Part shown: in pieces, positions 24,530 to 34,380 of the stretch
Layout of the letters: every line of letters starts with the position of its first letter
How positions within the stretch are numbered: position 1 is the first letter of the stretch
Origin: Aaosphaeria pasadenensis
Taxonomy: Eukaryota; Ascomycota; Dothideomycetes; Pleosporales
Direction of reading: 5' to 3'
Length of the DNA stretch: 64,000 bases
Assembly (NCBI GenBank): GCA_022813625.1
Contig: JAKLMB010000012.1
Location: 558,001 to 622,000 of the forward strand
The notes under the pieces: generated by a model
Database searches by the model: none
Seen by the model: only the letters and a program-made list of their open reading frames with translations
Told to the model about the DNA's origin: nothing
Program-made: the position numbers and the translations under genes

Positions 24530-25727
24530 TCATCCCCTCCTGCTGCTGCCACTCAACGGCCTCTGCTCGTCATCCTCCCCCTCGTCAAACTCATCCAACT
24601 CAAACTCCTCGACGCCCCTCAATCTCTCCTCGTCGTCCTTCACTTTCGAGAACCCCGCCGGCGAGTCCGCAGGGTTGGGATACGGCGTCGCGCACTTTGC
24701 GCTCCTGAGCGGCGGATAGTACCGCCTGTATGTGAAGTACGCGATCGAGAGGCCTATCAGCGACCCGGTAGTGACATCGTAGACGTCGTGTCTGTAATCC
24801 TCGCACCTAGAAATCGCAATCAGCACCGCGCCGAGCAAGGGCGCCAGCGCGAGCAGCACCCTCGCGAGATCCGTCCTCGGCCTAAAGACATGGCACTGGC
24901 CGGCGATGAAAAGCGCAAGGTATCCGAGCCCGCTGAAGGCGAAGCTGCTGTGGCCGCTCGGGAAGCTGCGCCAGCCGTCGTGCAGCACGTGGTGGTCCTC
25001 CTCGGTGCAGATCTCGAAGGTGACGAGTTGGTGGGCCGGGGTGCCCTTCTCGGGTTTGCAGCGTGCGATGAGGTCTGGGCGGGGGCGTCCGACGGCGTTT
25101 TTGATTATGTCGGTAAGGAAGAGGGTGAGGATCAGCGAGATGAACCAGCCCAGGATCGTGACATGCGATTTGTGGGCGCCGGGACGCAGGGCGAGGGACC
25201 AGGTGATTAGGAGGCCGAGGGGCACGGCACCCGCGTAGATGAAGAGCCATGCTGTGGGTGAGAGTCAGATGTTGGTTGTCCGTTTCCCCATTTGGGGGTT
25301 TTGCAATTGAGGTAGGGAGGGTGTAGGTGAGGATGTGAGGTAGGTGAGAACGTACTGACGGACACTCGCTCGACTTCGGCGTGGGGGAATTGTATCGCGA
25401 GGTTATCGAGAGAAAACATGCGGTGGAAGGGCTCCACAAACATGATCAACTGTGGCAATGTCAATTCAGAGCACCATGGAGGAATGACTTGCGTAAGACT
25501 TACCAAGATCCATCCTGTCAATAAGATAGCCAGACCGACATAGTCAGAGGCATAGGAGCGCTGTATATCACCCAACCGTTAGCCACTCTCCTCGAAGCTT
25601 CACCGATCTCTCGGAGCTGGTGTTGACGACATACCTGCCAGAATCTGGCCGCAGCGCCAATGAAACCCGGGGACTGGGTGATTGTGTTTAGCCTCTGTGA
25701 GTTGCTACTCGTCGCATGGCCAGGCAT
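24530..25727 (-). CDS. PAP2 lipid phosphate phosphatase, DPP1-like
   Basis: Four exons: 25635-25727, 25504-25560, 25356-25449 and 24530-25251, with introns of 74, 54 and 104 nt. Phases match, giving 321 residues. The three signature motifs of the phosphatidic acid phosphatase superfamily are intact: KNAVGRPRP (Lys132 to Pro140), PSGH (179-182) and SRCEDYRHDVYD (Ser229, Arg230, His236, Asp240). About six membrane helices fit the family. Members such as yeast Dpp1 dephosphorylate diacylglycerol pyrophosphate and phosphatidate at the vacuole or other membranes, without Mg2+. The cytosolic tail is acidic. The junction VERVSVTWLFIYAG is restored only by using the inner donor GTACGT of exon 3. The ATG at 25727 is the first in frame; the upstream TTG was not used. 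Confidence 0.93.
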
Positions 25728-27291
25728 TCTCAATTCGCTCAATGTATAAGGTGCATTGCTGGGAAGGAGTGGAGGGTTGCGGGCTTTTATGGTTTTGGAA
25801 GCTCTGTTCGTCGTGTGTCGAGCTTCTGGACTCGGAAGTGTGGCATGAACGATGGGGACACGAGTAAGATGACAGGGATCTGGACGCGCAGTGCCGCTAG
25901 GGCTTATTGGACTTAGCTTGTGATTCCATATCTATATCGAAAATATAAAAACATGTACGGAGTAGATGAGAATTCTTAAATATGGCAACATTACAAATGA
26001 TTTAAACGGTGTGAAGTAAGGACCCGAACCAGGTGGAAGTGCATTGCTGATGCGATGTTGGCTGAAGTCATTTTCTTGGATAAACCTAGCCTAAGACAAT
26101 TCCGTCTTCAATATTGGTCCTGGGGAACAAGAACAAGTCCAAAGACAACTTCCCTTTCCAACTTCGAAGTAATTATTTATTGAAAATTGAAACGAATGTT
26201 TCCTTGTTATCTAGGTCTTGAGAACATATCTTCAGCCTCTTAAGCTCAATCGTTAATTTGACTACTTGAAACTAGTATTCAAACGTACGCATAACTCATA
26301 GTTACTTTCCATTCAAAGCAAAAGATAAAAATTATCCCGGTATGTCTTATTACATGATATGATTGTAATATATGGAGTTGGTCATATGGTGATGACGTAC
26401 AGGTTCACCGATCTGATTATTGAATCACTTCTTACATCACGACGTTGACACCATTGAAGAAATGCGGATTGGGAAGTGCATGGTGTGAATTAAGGGTTTA
26501 GATTTAGCAAAGGACAGATGATGATAAAATACAGTCTAGTTTGGGATATGTATGCTATTATGTATTCAACCTGGAAACCTGGAAGATATTCGCCAGAGTA
26601 TAACTGGCGTCATGTTGTGATACTTTTGATGCTGTAAATGCCGAAATGAGAGATGGGTGTTTTGAAGGCAGGGTTCGATACTGACTCTTTGCCATACCGA
26701 AGCTGTGCGCACTGTGCCGCTTTAACACCTTGATGATCGATGCTGCCGCCCATTTTAGAACAGTAACTGTGAAGCCTCTAAGTTTCGAAGTCGTTCCAAT
26801 GATGATATTATGCCGTAGGTGAAAACTCACTCGATGACTCAATATATCTGCGACCGCGATATGGATTCTTCGACCCGTGACATCGTCGACTGAAGCTGTC
26901 CAACCATGCCAAGCAGAACTTCCACAATGACCATTAGAACACCACCGAGCAGTGCTAATATAAGGTCGATGCCCATGAGAAGGATGTTTATGATGATGAG
27001 ACAAAAATTAATCATGCCAATGAAACAGTGCATCCGCGCCTGGAAGATGAACATCGCGGCCGAAGTGCTTGGTTGCATTTGTTCCATTTTCGCTGGGAAT
27101 TTTAGACAAGAAGGCAATGGTTGTTGTGAGGAATACGTCCAGCGTATAGAGAAAGGATGGCCTTGGAATTAAAGTCTGTTGCGAGAGATTGCGGAAAGGA
27201 AGGTCTTAAAGATACTCGTTGTAGGAAAGTGTTCACAGTCTCTGACTCCCAAGTGATGAGTGTTTGAAGAGGGTGACGCTCACCCCATCTT
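25728..27291. other. Intergenic region with one weak hydrophobic ORF
   Basis: AT-rich, no supported gene. One TACGGAGTA copy lies at 25956. A minus-strand frame from the ATG at 27087 to 26839 (82 codons) encodes a strongly apolar middle part (CLIIINILLMGIDLILALLGG) but has no relatives I recognise; it could be a small membrane protein or chance. Confidence 0.35.
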
Positions 27292-27780
27292 TTACTCAAC
27301 TTCGCTTTCTTTGTTGACTCGACGCCTTTTGATGTTCATTGTGTGAACGGGGGAATGCTCGACAAGCGGAACGCCTATTTTTAGTTCATTGTCGGACATT
27401 GAGCTTTTGGGTATTTTCCCCGCTATTGTTCGAGCGACCGCGTTGATGTCTCCCATTTCGTCAATCAACCACTGCTTGTTGTCACATGAGGCGTTCGGCG
27501 AAGTGACAAGTACAAGATTCAATGCAGCCAGCATGAATGCTCCATATTCCACGCAAGTGTCTCTTTCCATACCCGAGATGTCAATCAGGTCTAACAGTCT
27601 TTCCCATTGACTGCGCAGTGTCTCATCGTACATTACGATCGTTCTGTAAAACGAGTCATCGCCATTGGACTTTATGTCGTATGCGAGGGACGGCCACTCC
27701 ATATGGGTAAACCATGTCCATATCCGTAGCAGGGCCCGCGCCTTGTCGTCAAACGGTGGCATAATAGAGTCCTTGAACAT
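27292..27780 (-). CDS. Hypothetical protein, 162 aa
   Basis: Single open frame from ATG 27780 to the stop at 27292. The composition looks like a folded, helical cytosolic protein: Trp-rich start (LLRIWTWFTHMEWPS), long amphipathic stretches, and a basic tail (NIKRRRVNKESEVE). I do not recognise the family. It lies 400 bp downstream of the F-box-like gene on the same strand. An upstream exon is possible, because an in-frame second ATG and a CAAG acceptor-like site follow the first ATG closely; the N-terminus is therefore uncertain. Confidence 0.5.
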   Translation of the reverse strand: MFKDSIMPPFDDKARALLRIWTWFTHMEWPSLAYDIKSNGDDSFYRTIVMYDETLRSQWERLLDLIDISGMERDTCVEYGAFMLAALNLVLVTSPNASCDNKQWLIDEMGDINAVARTIAGKIPKSSMSDNELKIGVPLVEHSPVHTMNIKRRRVNKESEVE

Positions 27781-28179
27781 GAAATGACGGGTTCTAGGTG
27801 ATGCAGAATGTTATGAACGTTGTTCAGTAAGTAGTAAGTAGATGGGCAAAGGTTCCGGAGCGCGCAAATAACTTTCAAATCTCTTTGTTTGCTGGCGTTT
27901 GTTTTTCTGGGCGTCTGTGCTGTACTGCTATCATGGAATCGACCTCATGAATCCAATCGACTGCATATAGAGTAGAAGCCTGGAAGAAGTCTGCGCAACT
28001 GCGGTTTTGAAGTTTCTTTGAATCATTATGCAAGCCCATTTTCCTTTGTGAAGGACTTATTGTTTTGGTTATGGCAATGGCTACATACGTGTCAGTCAAT
28101 GTATCGACTGTTTGTTCCGAAAGCGAACAATGAGGCTGCGAAAATACATGCTGGCAAGCGGAGGGCATTGCCATTGTCA
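27781..28179. other. Intergenic
   Basis: 399 bp between two minus-strand genes. A 140-codon minus-strand frame overlaps this stretch and the end of the next gene but has no coding features. Confidence 0.4.
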
Positions 28180-29151
28180 CTAGTCGAGCAGCCTTGCTCT
28201 CGCGCGAGGAGCGAACTTGGGTGGATGCTGTATAATCTCGCCGTCCCAACCCCAAAGCGTACCATTCTCTGCCCCGGCTCTTACAAAATCCTGGCAAACC
28301 TCAATTGGGCCTTCATCTGCGTATAGTGATGGGATGTTGTAGGTCATGATCGTCATCTTCTTTTCGGGATCCGCATAATCCCAACCATTCCTGAGTAATT
28401 GCGAAAATCCCACTTGATCCGTCGCAACGTTTATAAGTAGTACTTTCATTGCTCTTCCCTTAGAAAATTTCGAATAGCAGTTTTTGATATTACATTCTCG
28501 CAGGCCGTCAGCTCGTGTCAATACCAAGGTCTGCAACTGGGGCATGCGCGCTATGTCGGACCAGAAAGCTTCGTCTGCGTCTACATTGTAGAGGGCAAGA
28601 CGCTTCAGAGCTGGCCATTTCTTCCAAACAGCAGGCTCATCACTATGTTGGATTGTGTCCAGAAAAAGTTCATCGCGAACGCTGACAAATTCCTCAAGGT
28701 TTTCCAAACTGAGGAATCCCTCCCTCAAGATGCGGCGAACGTCAAGATGATCATCTTCAGGGTACAAGTTCCGAAGCGGTATATCGATTATGAGTCGCTT
28801 TAGTGACGTAGATGTATATTGGAACAGCTCTCGAACCCAGTGAGCCATGGGCTGGTCATCGATGTTAACGAATGGTGCGAGAAAAAGATTTTGTAATTTG
28901 CGAAGGTCCGGCCGACCAGGTATCTGGAGAAGAAAAGACCTGATACTGTATTCTGTGGCGAAGTATGCGCAGTGCTTGAGAAGAGCCCTGTTGGCTACTC
29001 GACGTGTTTCGTGACATACTAGTGTAAATGACAACAGGGTTTGGGTGATTGGGTGTGATGGAGATAAAAGCACATTTGGGTATTTTGGCAGGGAACAAGT
29101 AATGACGTTAAGTACCAGCTCTAGTGGAAGGGGCATAGGTTTGATGTCCAT
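28180..29151 (-). CDS. F-box-like fungal protein, 323 aa
   Basis: Intronless frame from ATG 29151 to 28180. The N-terminus PLPLELVLNVITCSLP, followed 25 residues later by LLSFTLVCHETRRVANRAL, follows the pattern of fungal F-box-like domains (LPxELxxxI ... LxxVCxxxRxxA). The remainder has irregular leucine-rich segments (LRKLQNLFLAPF, LKRLIIDIPL, LQTLVLTRADGL) as in the many F-box/LRR-type proteins expanded in Pezizomycotina. Such proteins usually link substrates to an SCF ubiquitin ligase through Skp1, but the substrate is unknown and the F-box match is only moderate. It diverges from the DUF89 gene, sharing a 262-bp promoter region. Confidence 0.75.
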   Translation of the reverse strand: MDIKPMPLPLELVLNVITCSLPKYPNVLLSPSHPITQTLLSFTLVCHETRRVANRALLKHCAYFATEYSIRSFLLQIPGRPDLRKLQNLFLAPFVNIDDQPMAHWVRELFQYTSTSLKRLIIDIPLRNLYPEDDHLDVRRILREGFLSLENLEEFVSVRDELFLDTIQHSDEPAVWKKWPALKRLALYNVDADEAFWSDIARMPQLQTLVLTRADGLRECNIKNCYSKFSKGRAMKVLLINVATDQVGFSQLLRNGWDYADPEKKMTIMTYNIPSLYADEGPIEVCQDFVRAGAENGTLWGWDGEIIQHPPKFAPRARARLLD

Positions 29152-29413
29152 CTTCAGATTGCTTTTGATCCGGAAGTATTCAGAGTTAAGTTGGAGAGGA
29201 CTTGGGAGACCTCATGGATTAAGTGGTGACTCCTCCACACAGCAGTGATGCATGCTAATCGATAAGACAGGGGTATGCTGCCAGCCCTACCCAATACAGC
29301 TTAGTGGATTGGACCCCTCCCTCCGATGATGCTACAAGAATATTTCCGATGCCCCGCCATCCAAGAGCAATTGCATTCGAGTTCGACATTGAGAAGCATT
29401 GAGGATTTCCAAA
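29152..29413. promoter_or_regulatory. Divergent promoter, F-box-like gene / DUF89 gene
   Basis: 262 bp between divergent ATGs must carry both promoters. No canonical element is distinct. Confidence 0.45.
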
Positions 29414-31015
29414 ATGGAATTCGAGACAAAGACACGTAAGCAATCATTAATTCTTCCCAAGACCGTAGTCTGATCTTCATACACAGCACAATATAAAACC
29501 AGCGATCCGACATCGTTCGCCTACATCTCTGCACGCGAAAGATGGCCGATCATCATCACTCAAGGCATTGACGATGTCCATCGATCAGTCCACGCCTCAA
29601 AAGATGAGGAACAAATCAAAGAAGGAAAATGGGTCGTATCAGAGCTTGCGAAGCTTAAGTATGAACTACAGCATAACCGGGAGATCACTCCTATCCCCGA
29701 TGATGGAGAGTCTGATGTAGAAGCCTATAATAAGGAGCTCCAGGCTCTAGGAAAACCGACCTGGCACTCTGTAGCATGGCTTTACTCCGAATGCTACTTA
29801 TACAGGTATGAAGTCCAAGATGCCATCCCGCGGTCCTGTTTTGACGCTCATTTCTACCTAGGCGCATCGCGAGCATTTTCAAACAAACCCAACACTGGAA
29901 GTCTTACGATATTTTCGCTCGCCAGAAAATCTCAACCTTCAAATCATCTCGTCCTGCCGTCCTCGAGCTCGCCAGCCGTTATAGAGAAATCGTCACTGAA
30001 CTCGAATCGAAGCATACCATCAAGGGAGCTAAGAGCCAGGAGGAGCTCGAAGAGGCGGAAAAGATCTTGTTCGTTGAGATGAGCGAGATCTGCCTCTGGG
30101 GAAACGCTACAGATCTGTCGCTGTTGACAAATCTATCATACGAAGATATCCAGAAATTGCAAGGTTCCGAGGCACGAAAGGCTTCAGAGAAGAACATTTT
30201 GGTCAATGACCTGGACAAGGCTTTCGATGTCTTGACCGCAGCTGCGAAGGCTGGAAAGAAGGACAGACGTGTCGACATTGTTCTGGACAACGCTGGATTT
30301 GAGCTTTTTGTTGATTTGATCCTGGCTGGATATTTGGTTGCTGCTGGACTCGCCACTACAGTTGTCTTCCATCCAAAGTCGATACCGTGGTTCGTCTCCG
30401 ACGTTCTTCCCCAGGACTTCGCAGCTCTTTTATCAGCACTCGCAAACCCCCAGGCTCTCTACTCCGAGCTCACCGATGACGAGGCACAAGCTGGAAAGAC
30501 CGCCACTCCTCTATCGGAGACCGAAGCAGAGAACTTGAAGTTCTTATTTGATCACTGGAGCCGCGTCTATGCGGAGGGTCAATTTGTGCTTCGCCCTAAC
30601 GACTTTTGGACTGCTGGAGGCAGCTTCTGGAGGCTACCTGGTACCGCGCCCAGCCTACATGAAGATCTGAAGGAGAGCGAACTGGTGATCTTCAAGGGAG
30701 ACTTGAACTACCGAAAGCTCACTGGTGATGTAAGTACCCTGGCTCATGTTCAACGTCGCATATCACTGACATTCTTAGGCTGCATGGCCGGCAACCACAC
30801 CGTTCACTGAGGCCATCGGACCCCTTGGACCCGGTTCAGGTGTCCGCGTCCTTGCTCTTCGCACCTGCAAAGCCGACGTCGTTGTCGGCTTAAAAGAAGG
30901 AGAGGATGAAAGGATCAGAGCCATGGAAGGCGGCGGTGGAGACAGTGGAGCCCGCAAATGGGCCTGGAGTGGGAAATGGGCCGTCGTTGAGTTCAGTGAT
31001 GGCAAGGCGTCCTAA
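29414..31015 (+). CDS. DUF89 / ARMT1-like damage-control phosphatase
   Basis: Four exons: 29414-29435, 29487-29805, 29862-30729 and 30779-31015, with introns of 51, 56 and 49 nt. All phases match, giving 481 residues. The spliced start MEFETKTPQYKTSDPTSFAY and the block ARERWPIIITQGIDDVHR are typical of the fungal DUF89 family. The conserved metal-site block DNAGFELFVDL lies at residue 256, and KGDLNYRKLTGD near residue 397. DUF89 enzymes are metal-dependent phosphatases thought to remove harmful phosphometabolites such as sugar phosphates; human ARMT1 was also reported as a carboxyl methyltransferase. The very short first exon (22 nt) is supported because it restores the family N-terminus. 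Confidence 0.93.
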
Positions 31016-31157
31016 CTGCGCAACACTGCCATTGTTTTAATCATACCATCTGGATATCTAAGAATCGCATATAGACTAGAATGCATCGTATCAAGACATC
31101 ATAAACCCGCAAGCCGCACATCGCTTTGTTTATACACAATACACCCTCCTCTATCTA

Positions 31158-33029
31158 TTACCTCGCCTTCCGCAAAAGAACAAAGAAACACCCTTTCGAG
31201 CCATTCACCCCGGGCCCTAGCAAAACCCACTCCTCTCCATCCACCTTCCCTATTGCCAACATACAGCCCAAAACATGTTCGTTACCCCCCTGTACTATAT
31301 AAATCTTGCCCTTCGGCCCATCGAACAACCCATGCCCTAATTCCTTAACCTGCTTCTGCATACGTAGGGCTTTCGTAACTTTGCTTGCGGCTTCGCCTGG
31401 ACGCATTTTCCGTGCTATCATGGCACGTCGAGCCTCGTTCTCGATTGCTTTTCGGAGACTGATGGCCTCTATGGTCGGGTTGGTGTGCAGGTAGATGTAG
31501 TGGTAGCGGGGCTTTCCCGACGAGTCACAGATTGCCTGAGGGTTGGTTGTGCGTGTGCCTTCAGTGGGGATTCTGGTGTCAGCTGTAGGTAGTGTTATTG
31601 TTGTCGAAGGGGCTTGAGGTGGAGACGTGTTCTCATTTGGTGGTGGCGGTGGTTTTGATCTTGAGTCTGTGTTGGAAGTATGGCGACGAGGGTCTGCCTG
31701 CGAAGAGGATGGCTTTGTTCCGTATTCTTCTCCCTTTGACGAACTGAGTCCGGGTTCGGTTGCATACGTTCTCCACGAGGGAGGCCCTTCAGATGTTGAA
31801 GGGGCCGTTTGAGCGCGCAAACCTGGAGAAGCCCTGGGTTTTCTCATGGATCTATCTCTTCGGGTGGGCTCTGATGTTCGTTTTCGATGTGGTGCAAACA
31901 AATGCGAAAACAATGACTTTACAGTGAGTCTTCCCTCATGGCTTGCTTCCCGTCTTCGAGGAGATTTGGCTTTCCGAGTGGCACGAGATTTCTCGTTGGC
32001 TTTAGCTCGCCGAACTGCACTTCTTCCGGCATTATATCTTGCGCTTCCTGGGGCATTCTGGTCGCCCGTCTGGCCAACCTCGTTCTTCCATGGGAATTGG
32101 ACTGGTCTCTTGTGGACTTCTCGCTGGCTCTTTGGCACTGTTCTCGTGTTAGCTGTTGATCAAATCACTGTATCGGAATCTCCTGCCTTACCCCGTTTGT
32201 TATTCTTCCCCCGACATTTCTCATTCTGCGGACATGATGGTAGCGTCGCGATGGTATTGTACATCGAATTTCTACCGCCTCTCTTTGGCGCAACTTGAAA
32301 ATCATCCCCACATTCACACTCGTCGTCCTCATCGCCATTACCATCCAAACCAAACATACCACCCCTCGTCATTCTCGGCCAAGTTCCAGCTCCGCCTCCA
32401 GCTCCTCCTCCTCCTCCTCCTCCTCCTCCACGCTGACCACGGCCGCGTCCACCACGACCTCTTCCACCCCCATGACCCCTTCTCAGACTCCCACGTCGAC
32501 GACCCGGTCCCTCGCCGTCCCTACGACCGAGCCAATACTCCGGCTCAACTTCCTCGAAAGCAGGGGGCCGGGCGTCGAGACCTCCACCCGGAGGTATATA
32601 TCCCCTAAAAACCCCCTCATTAGTACCTCCCGTTCCTGGCTGTGGCATTGGTGGTCTCCCTCCACCTACACCGCCACCGCTGCCGCTGCTCCTACCAGAG
32701 GGCATGAAACCAGGCATAGACCCAGCTTGGATCTCAGCCAGCGCCCTTCTCGCGCGCTCGATCGTCACGAACAAACCTCCACCGGGTCCTATGTCGAAGC
32801 CGATTTCTAGTTCTGGATGCCATATGTGCCGGGGCACGACGCCGAGGGGCAAGGGGCAGAAGTCGAGCCAGATTGGCCCGCCGAAAAGGCTGGTGAGTGC
32901 GGATCTGATGTCATGACCGCGGTATCGTTGGTCATCGAGGAAGGCTAGTTGGGCGTCTGGGGCGAGGATATCGGAGGGGGAGGGTTGGTGGGGGTGGAAG
33001 GATGGGTCGCGGCGGATGTAGCAGGGCAT
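31158..33029 (-). CDS. RGG-rich protein of unknown function, 605 aa
   Basis: Two exons, 32192-33029 and 31158-32137, join across a 54-nt intron (donor GTAAGG, branch GCTAAC, acceptor ACAG) with matching phase. Residues 1-105 look globular (DAQLAFLDDQRYRGHDI, LFGGPIWLDFCPLPLG). Residues 106-220 are Gly/Arg/Pro-rich with RGG-like runs (GHGGGRGRGGRGRGQRGG) followed by poly-Gly. The middle is basic and disordered. The C-terminal 130 residues again look folded (KPRYHYIYLHTNP, GKIYIVQGGNEHVLGCML, EWVLLGPGVNGSKG). RGG tracts often bind RNA, but no known RNA-binding domain is visible, so function is unassigned. The two halves could be mistaken for separate genes; the intron signals and continuous frame argue for one. 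It is convergent with the DUF89 gene, 142 bp apart. Confidence 0.75.
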
Positions 33030-33292
33030 GTTGGTGTGTGTTTGTGCGCAGCTTGATATCGGGTAAAGTTGAGGAAGTCAAGGTCTTTTCGAAGTGAGCA
33101 GTAATTAGAACCTACGCTGTGGCAGTTTCTTATAGTGAATTTTGGACGTGAATGTACGTAATCTTGATCCGTCACTGTGAGCGCATCAAACACTTGGATC
33201 TAGCAAGGTGAGGAAAAGGTGAGTTGGGTTCGTTTTTTTGTATTTTCTATTTTCGAGCGTATAATACATTGGCAGTGTGAAAAATCAAGGCC

Positions 33293-33381
33293 TTCCTAGA
33301 TGGATCTCTATCCATCTCCAGGAAATGTATATGTTGTTCCTGGGTACGGACCACAAGGTGGTCTCCGTACCCAGGGAACAG
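33293..33381. repeat. Two adjacent imperfect hairpins
   Basis: The first has arms TTCCTAGATGGAT (33293-33305) and its complement 33310-33324, with a 4-nt loop and a 2-nt bulge. The second has arms 33335-33354 and 33358-33380 (core TGGGTACGGA), with a 3-nt loop and small bulges. They lie just before T/A-rich flanks in the 3' region of the Myb-like locus. Confidence 0.7.
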
Positions 33382-33659
33382 AAAAAAATCAAGAAACTGC
33401 CATTCGCTGAAAAATTGCAGTAAAGACTGCAAGAACAAGGAGAAAGAAAAGAAATTGAAAAACCGTCTCTGAGTGAATCATCCCGTGTTGTACATCGGCC
33501 ATCTTGAAAAGGGAAAGACGGGAAAACCGTCTCCGGAGAAAGTGTCTGTTATACAAGGCCGTACTGGAAGGGAAAATTGGATGCCTTGAGCCAAATGATA
33601 CTGCCCAGTTCCGAGATGATGGTCCTTGGTGTTGCTGAGCTCCAAGGATGAAGAAAGGG

Positions 33660-33760
33660 TTGTCACCCTTACCGTAGTGAGGCACCTGGGGCTGATAAGT
33701 CATGGTGCTTTGATTGTGTGGAGCATTCTGGCCGGGGTACATCTGAGATCCTGGGTCGCT
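33660..33760 (-). pseudogene. Degenerate partial copy of the downstream-repeat Myb-like gene
   Basis: 33675-33745 aligns without gaps, at about three-quarters identity, to 34769-34839 inside the 560-aa Myb-like gene (constant offset of 1094 bp). In the same minus frame it reads GQNAPHNQSTMTYQPQVPHYG against GQNAQQDNSTMTHQPQVRDYG-type sequence in the intact gene. Beyond this block the frames diverge, so it is a remnant of a partial tandem duplication, not a second gene. Confidence 0.7.
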
Positions 33761-33998
33761 ACTGATAATACAGAGAAAAAACCTTTTGTTATTCCAAAAG
33801 GTATGTGAAAAGGTGGGTATCGATAATGAGGAATGGGTATCGTCGCTCTAGAACATGAACAAAAATTTGGGTATCCATGGAACAGAAGAAACGCAAAAGA
33901 CTTTTGTCGAACCGGAACGTGAGAGAAAATTTGGGTATCTGGAGGAAAGAAAGAGAAGAAAGGAAATTCGTCGTTCCGAAACGTGAGTGAAAAGTCCG

Positions 33999-34233
33999 TC
34001 TATCCTTTGAAAGTAGAGTCTCCTGTCGTGCCGAAACGAGATTGAAAAAGCGGGGACCAGGAGAGAAGAAGAGAGAGAGAGCGAGGTAGGCCACTTGTGT
34101 CGGTCCATCTATCCTTTGAAAGTTGAGTCTCCTGTCGTCCCGAAAGAAGATTGAAAAGGCGGGGATCAGGAGAGAAAGGAAAGAAAAGAAAAGAAAAGAA
34201 AAGAAAGAGAGGTAGGTAGGCGGCTTGTGTCAA
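33999..34233. repeat. 109-bp tandem duplication with AAGAA microsatellite
   Basis: The segment beginning TCTATCCTTTGAAAGT occurs at 33999 and again at 34108. The following 90-odd bp match closely (TCTCCTGTCG, GATTGAAAA, GGCGGGG, CAGGAGAGAA, GCTTGTGTC-type blocks). The second copy is longer because of an AAGAA run at about 34176-34206. It lies in the 3' flank of the Myb-like gene. Confidence 0.8.
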
Positions 34234-34380
34234 CCCGAAAGTTGACTGAGATGGGGGATCCGTTGTATTGCGAGTGAGTTGTCCGAGTCCGAGTGGATAA
34301 GTCTTTGCTTCAGGGAAAGTTGATCGGCAGCCAGACTTATCCGGAATTCCTCGTATTCCGCGGTTGATCGGCAGATGGAC

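Noticed and set aside
24494..25210. 238-codon + strand ORF
   Set aside because: Antisense shadow of the PAP2 phosphatase, whose three catalytic motifs fix the real frame.
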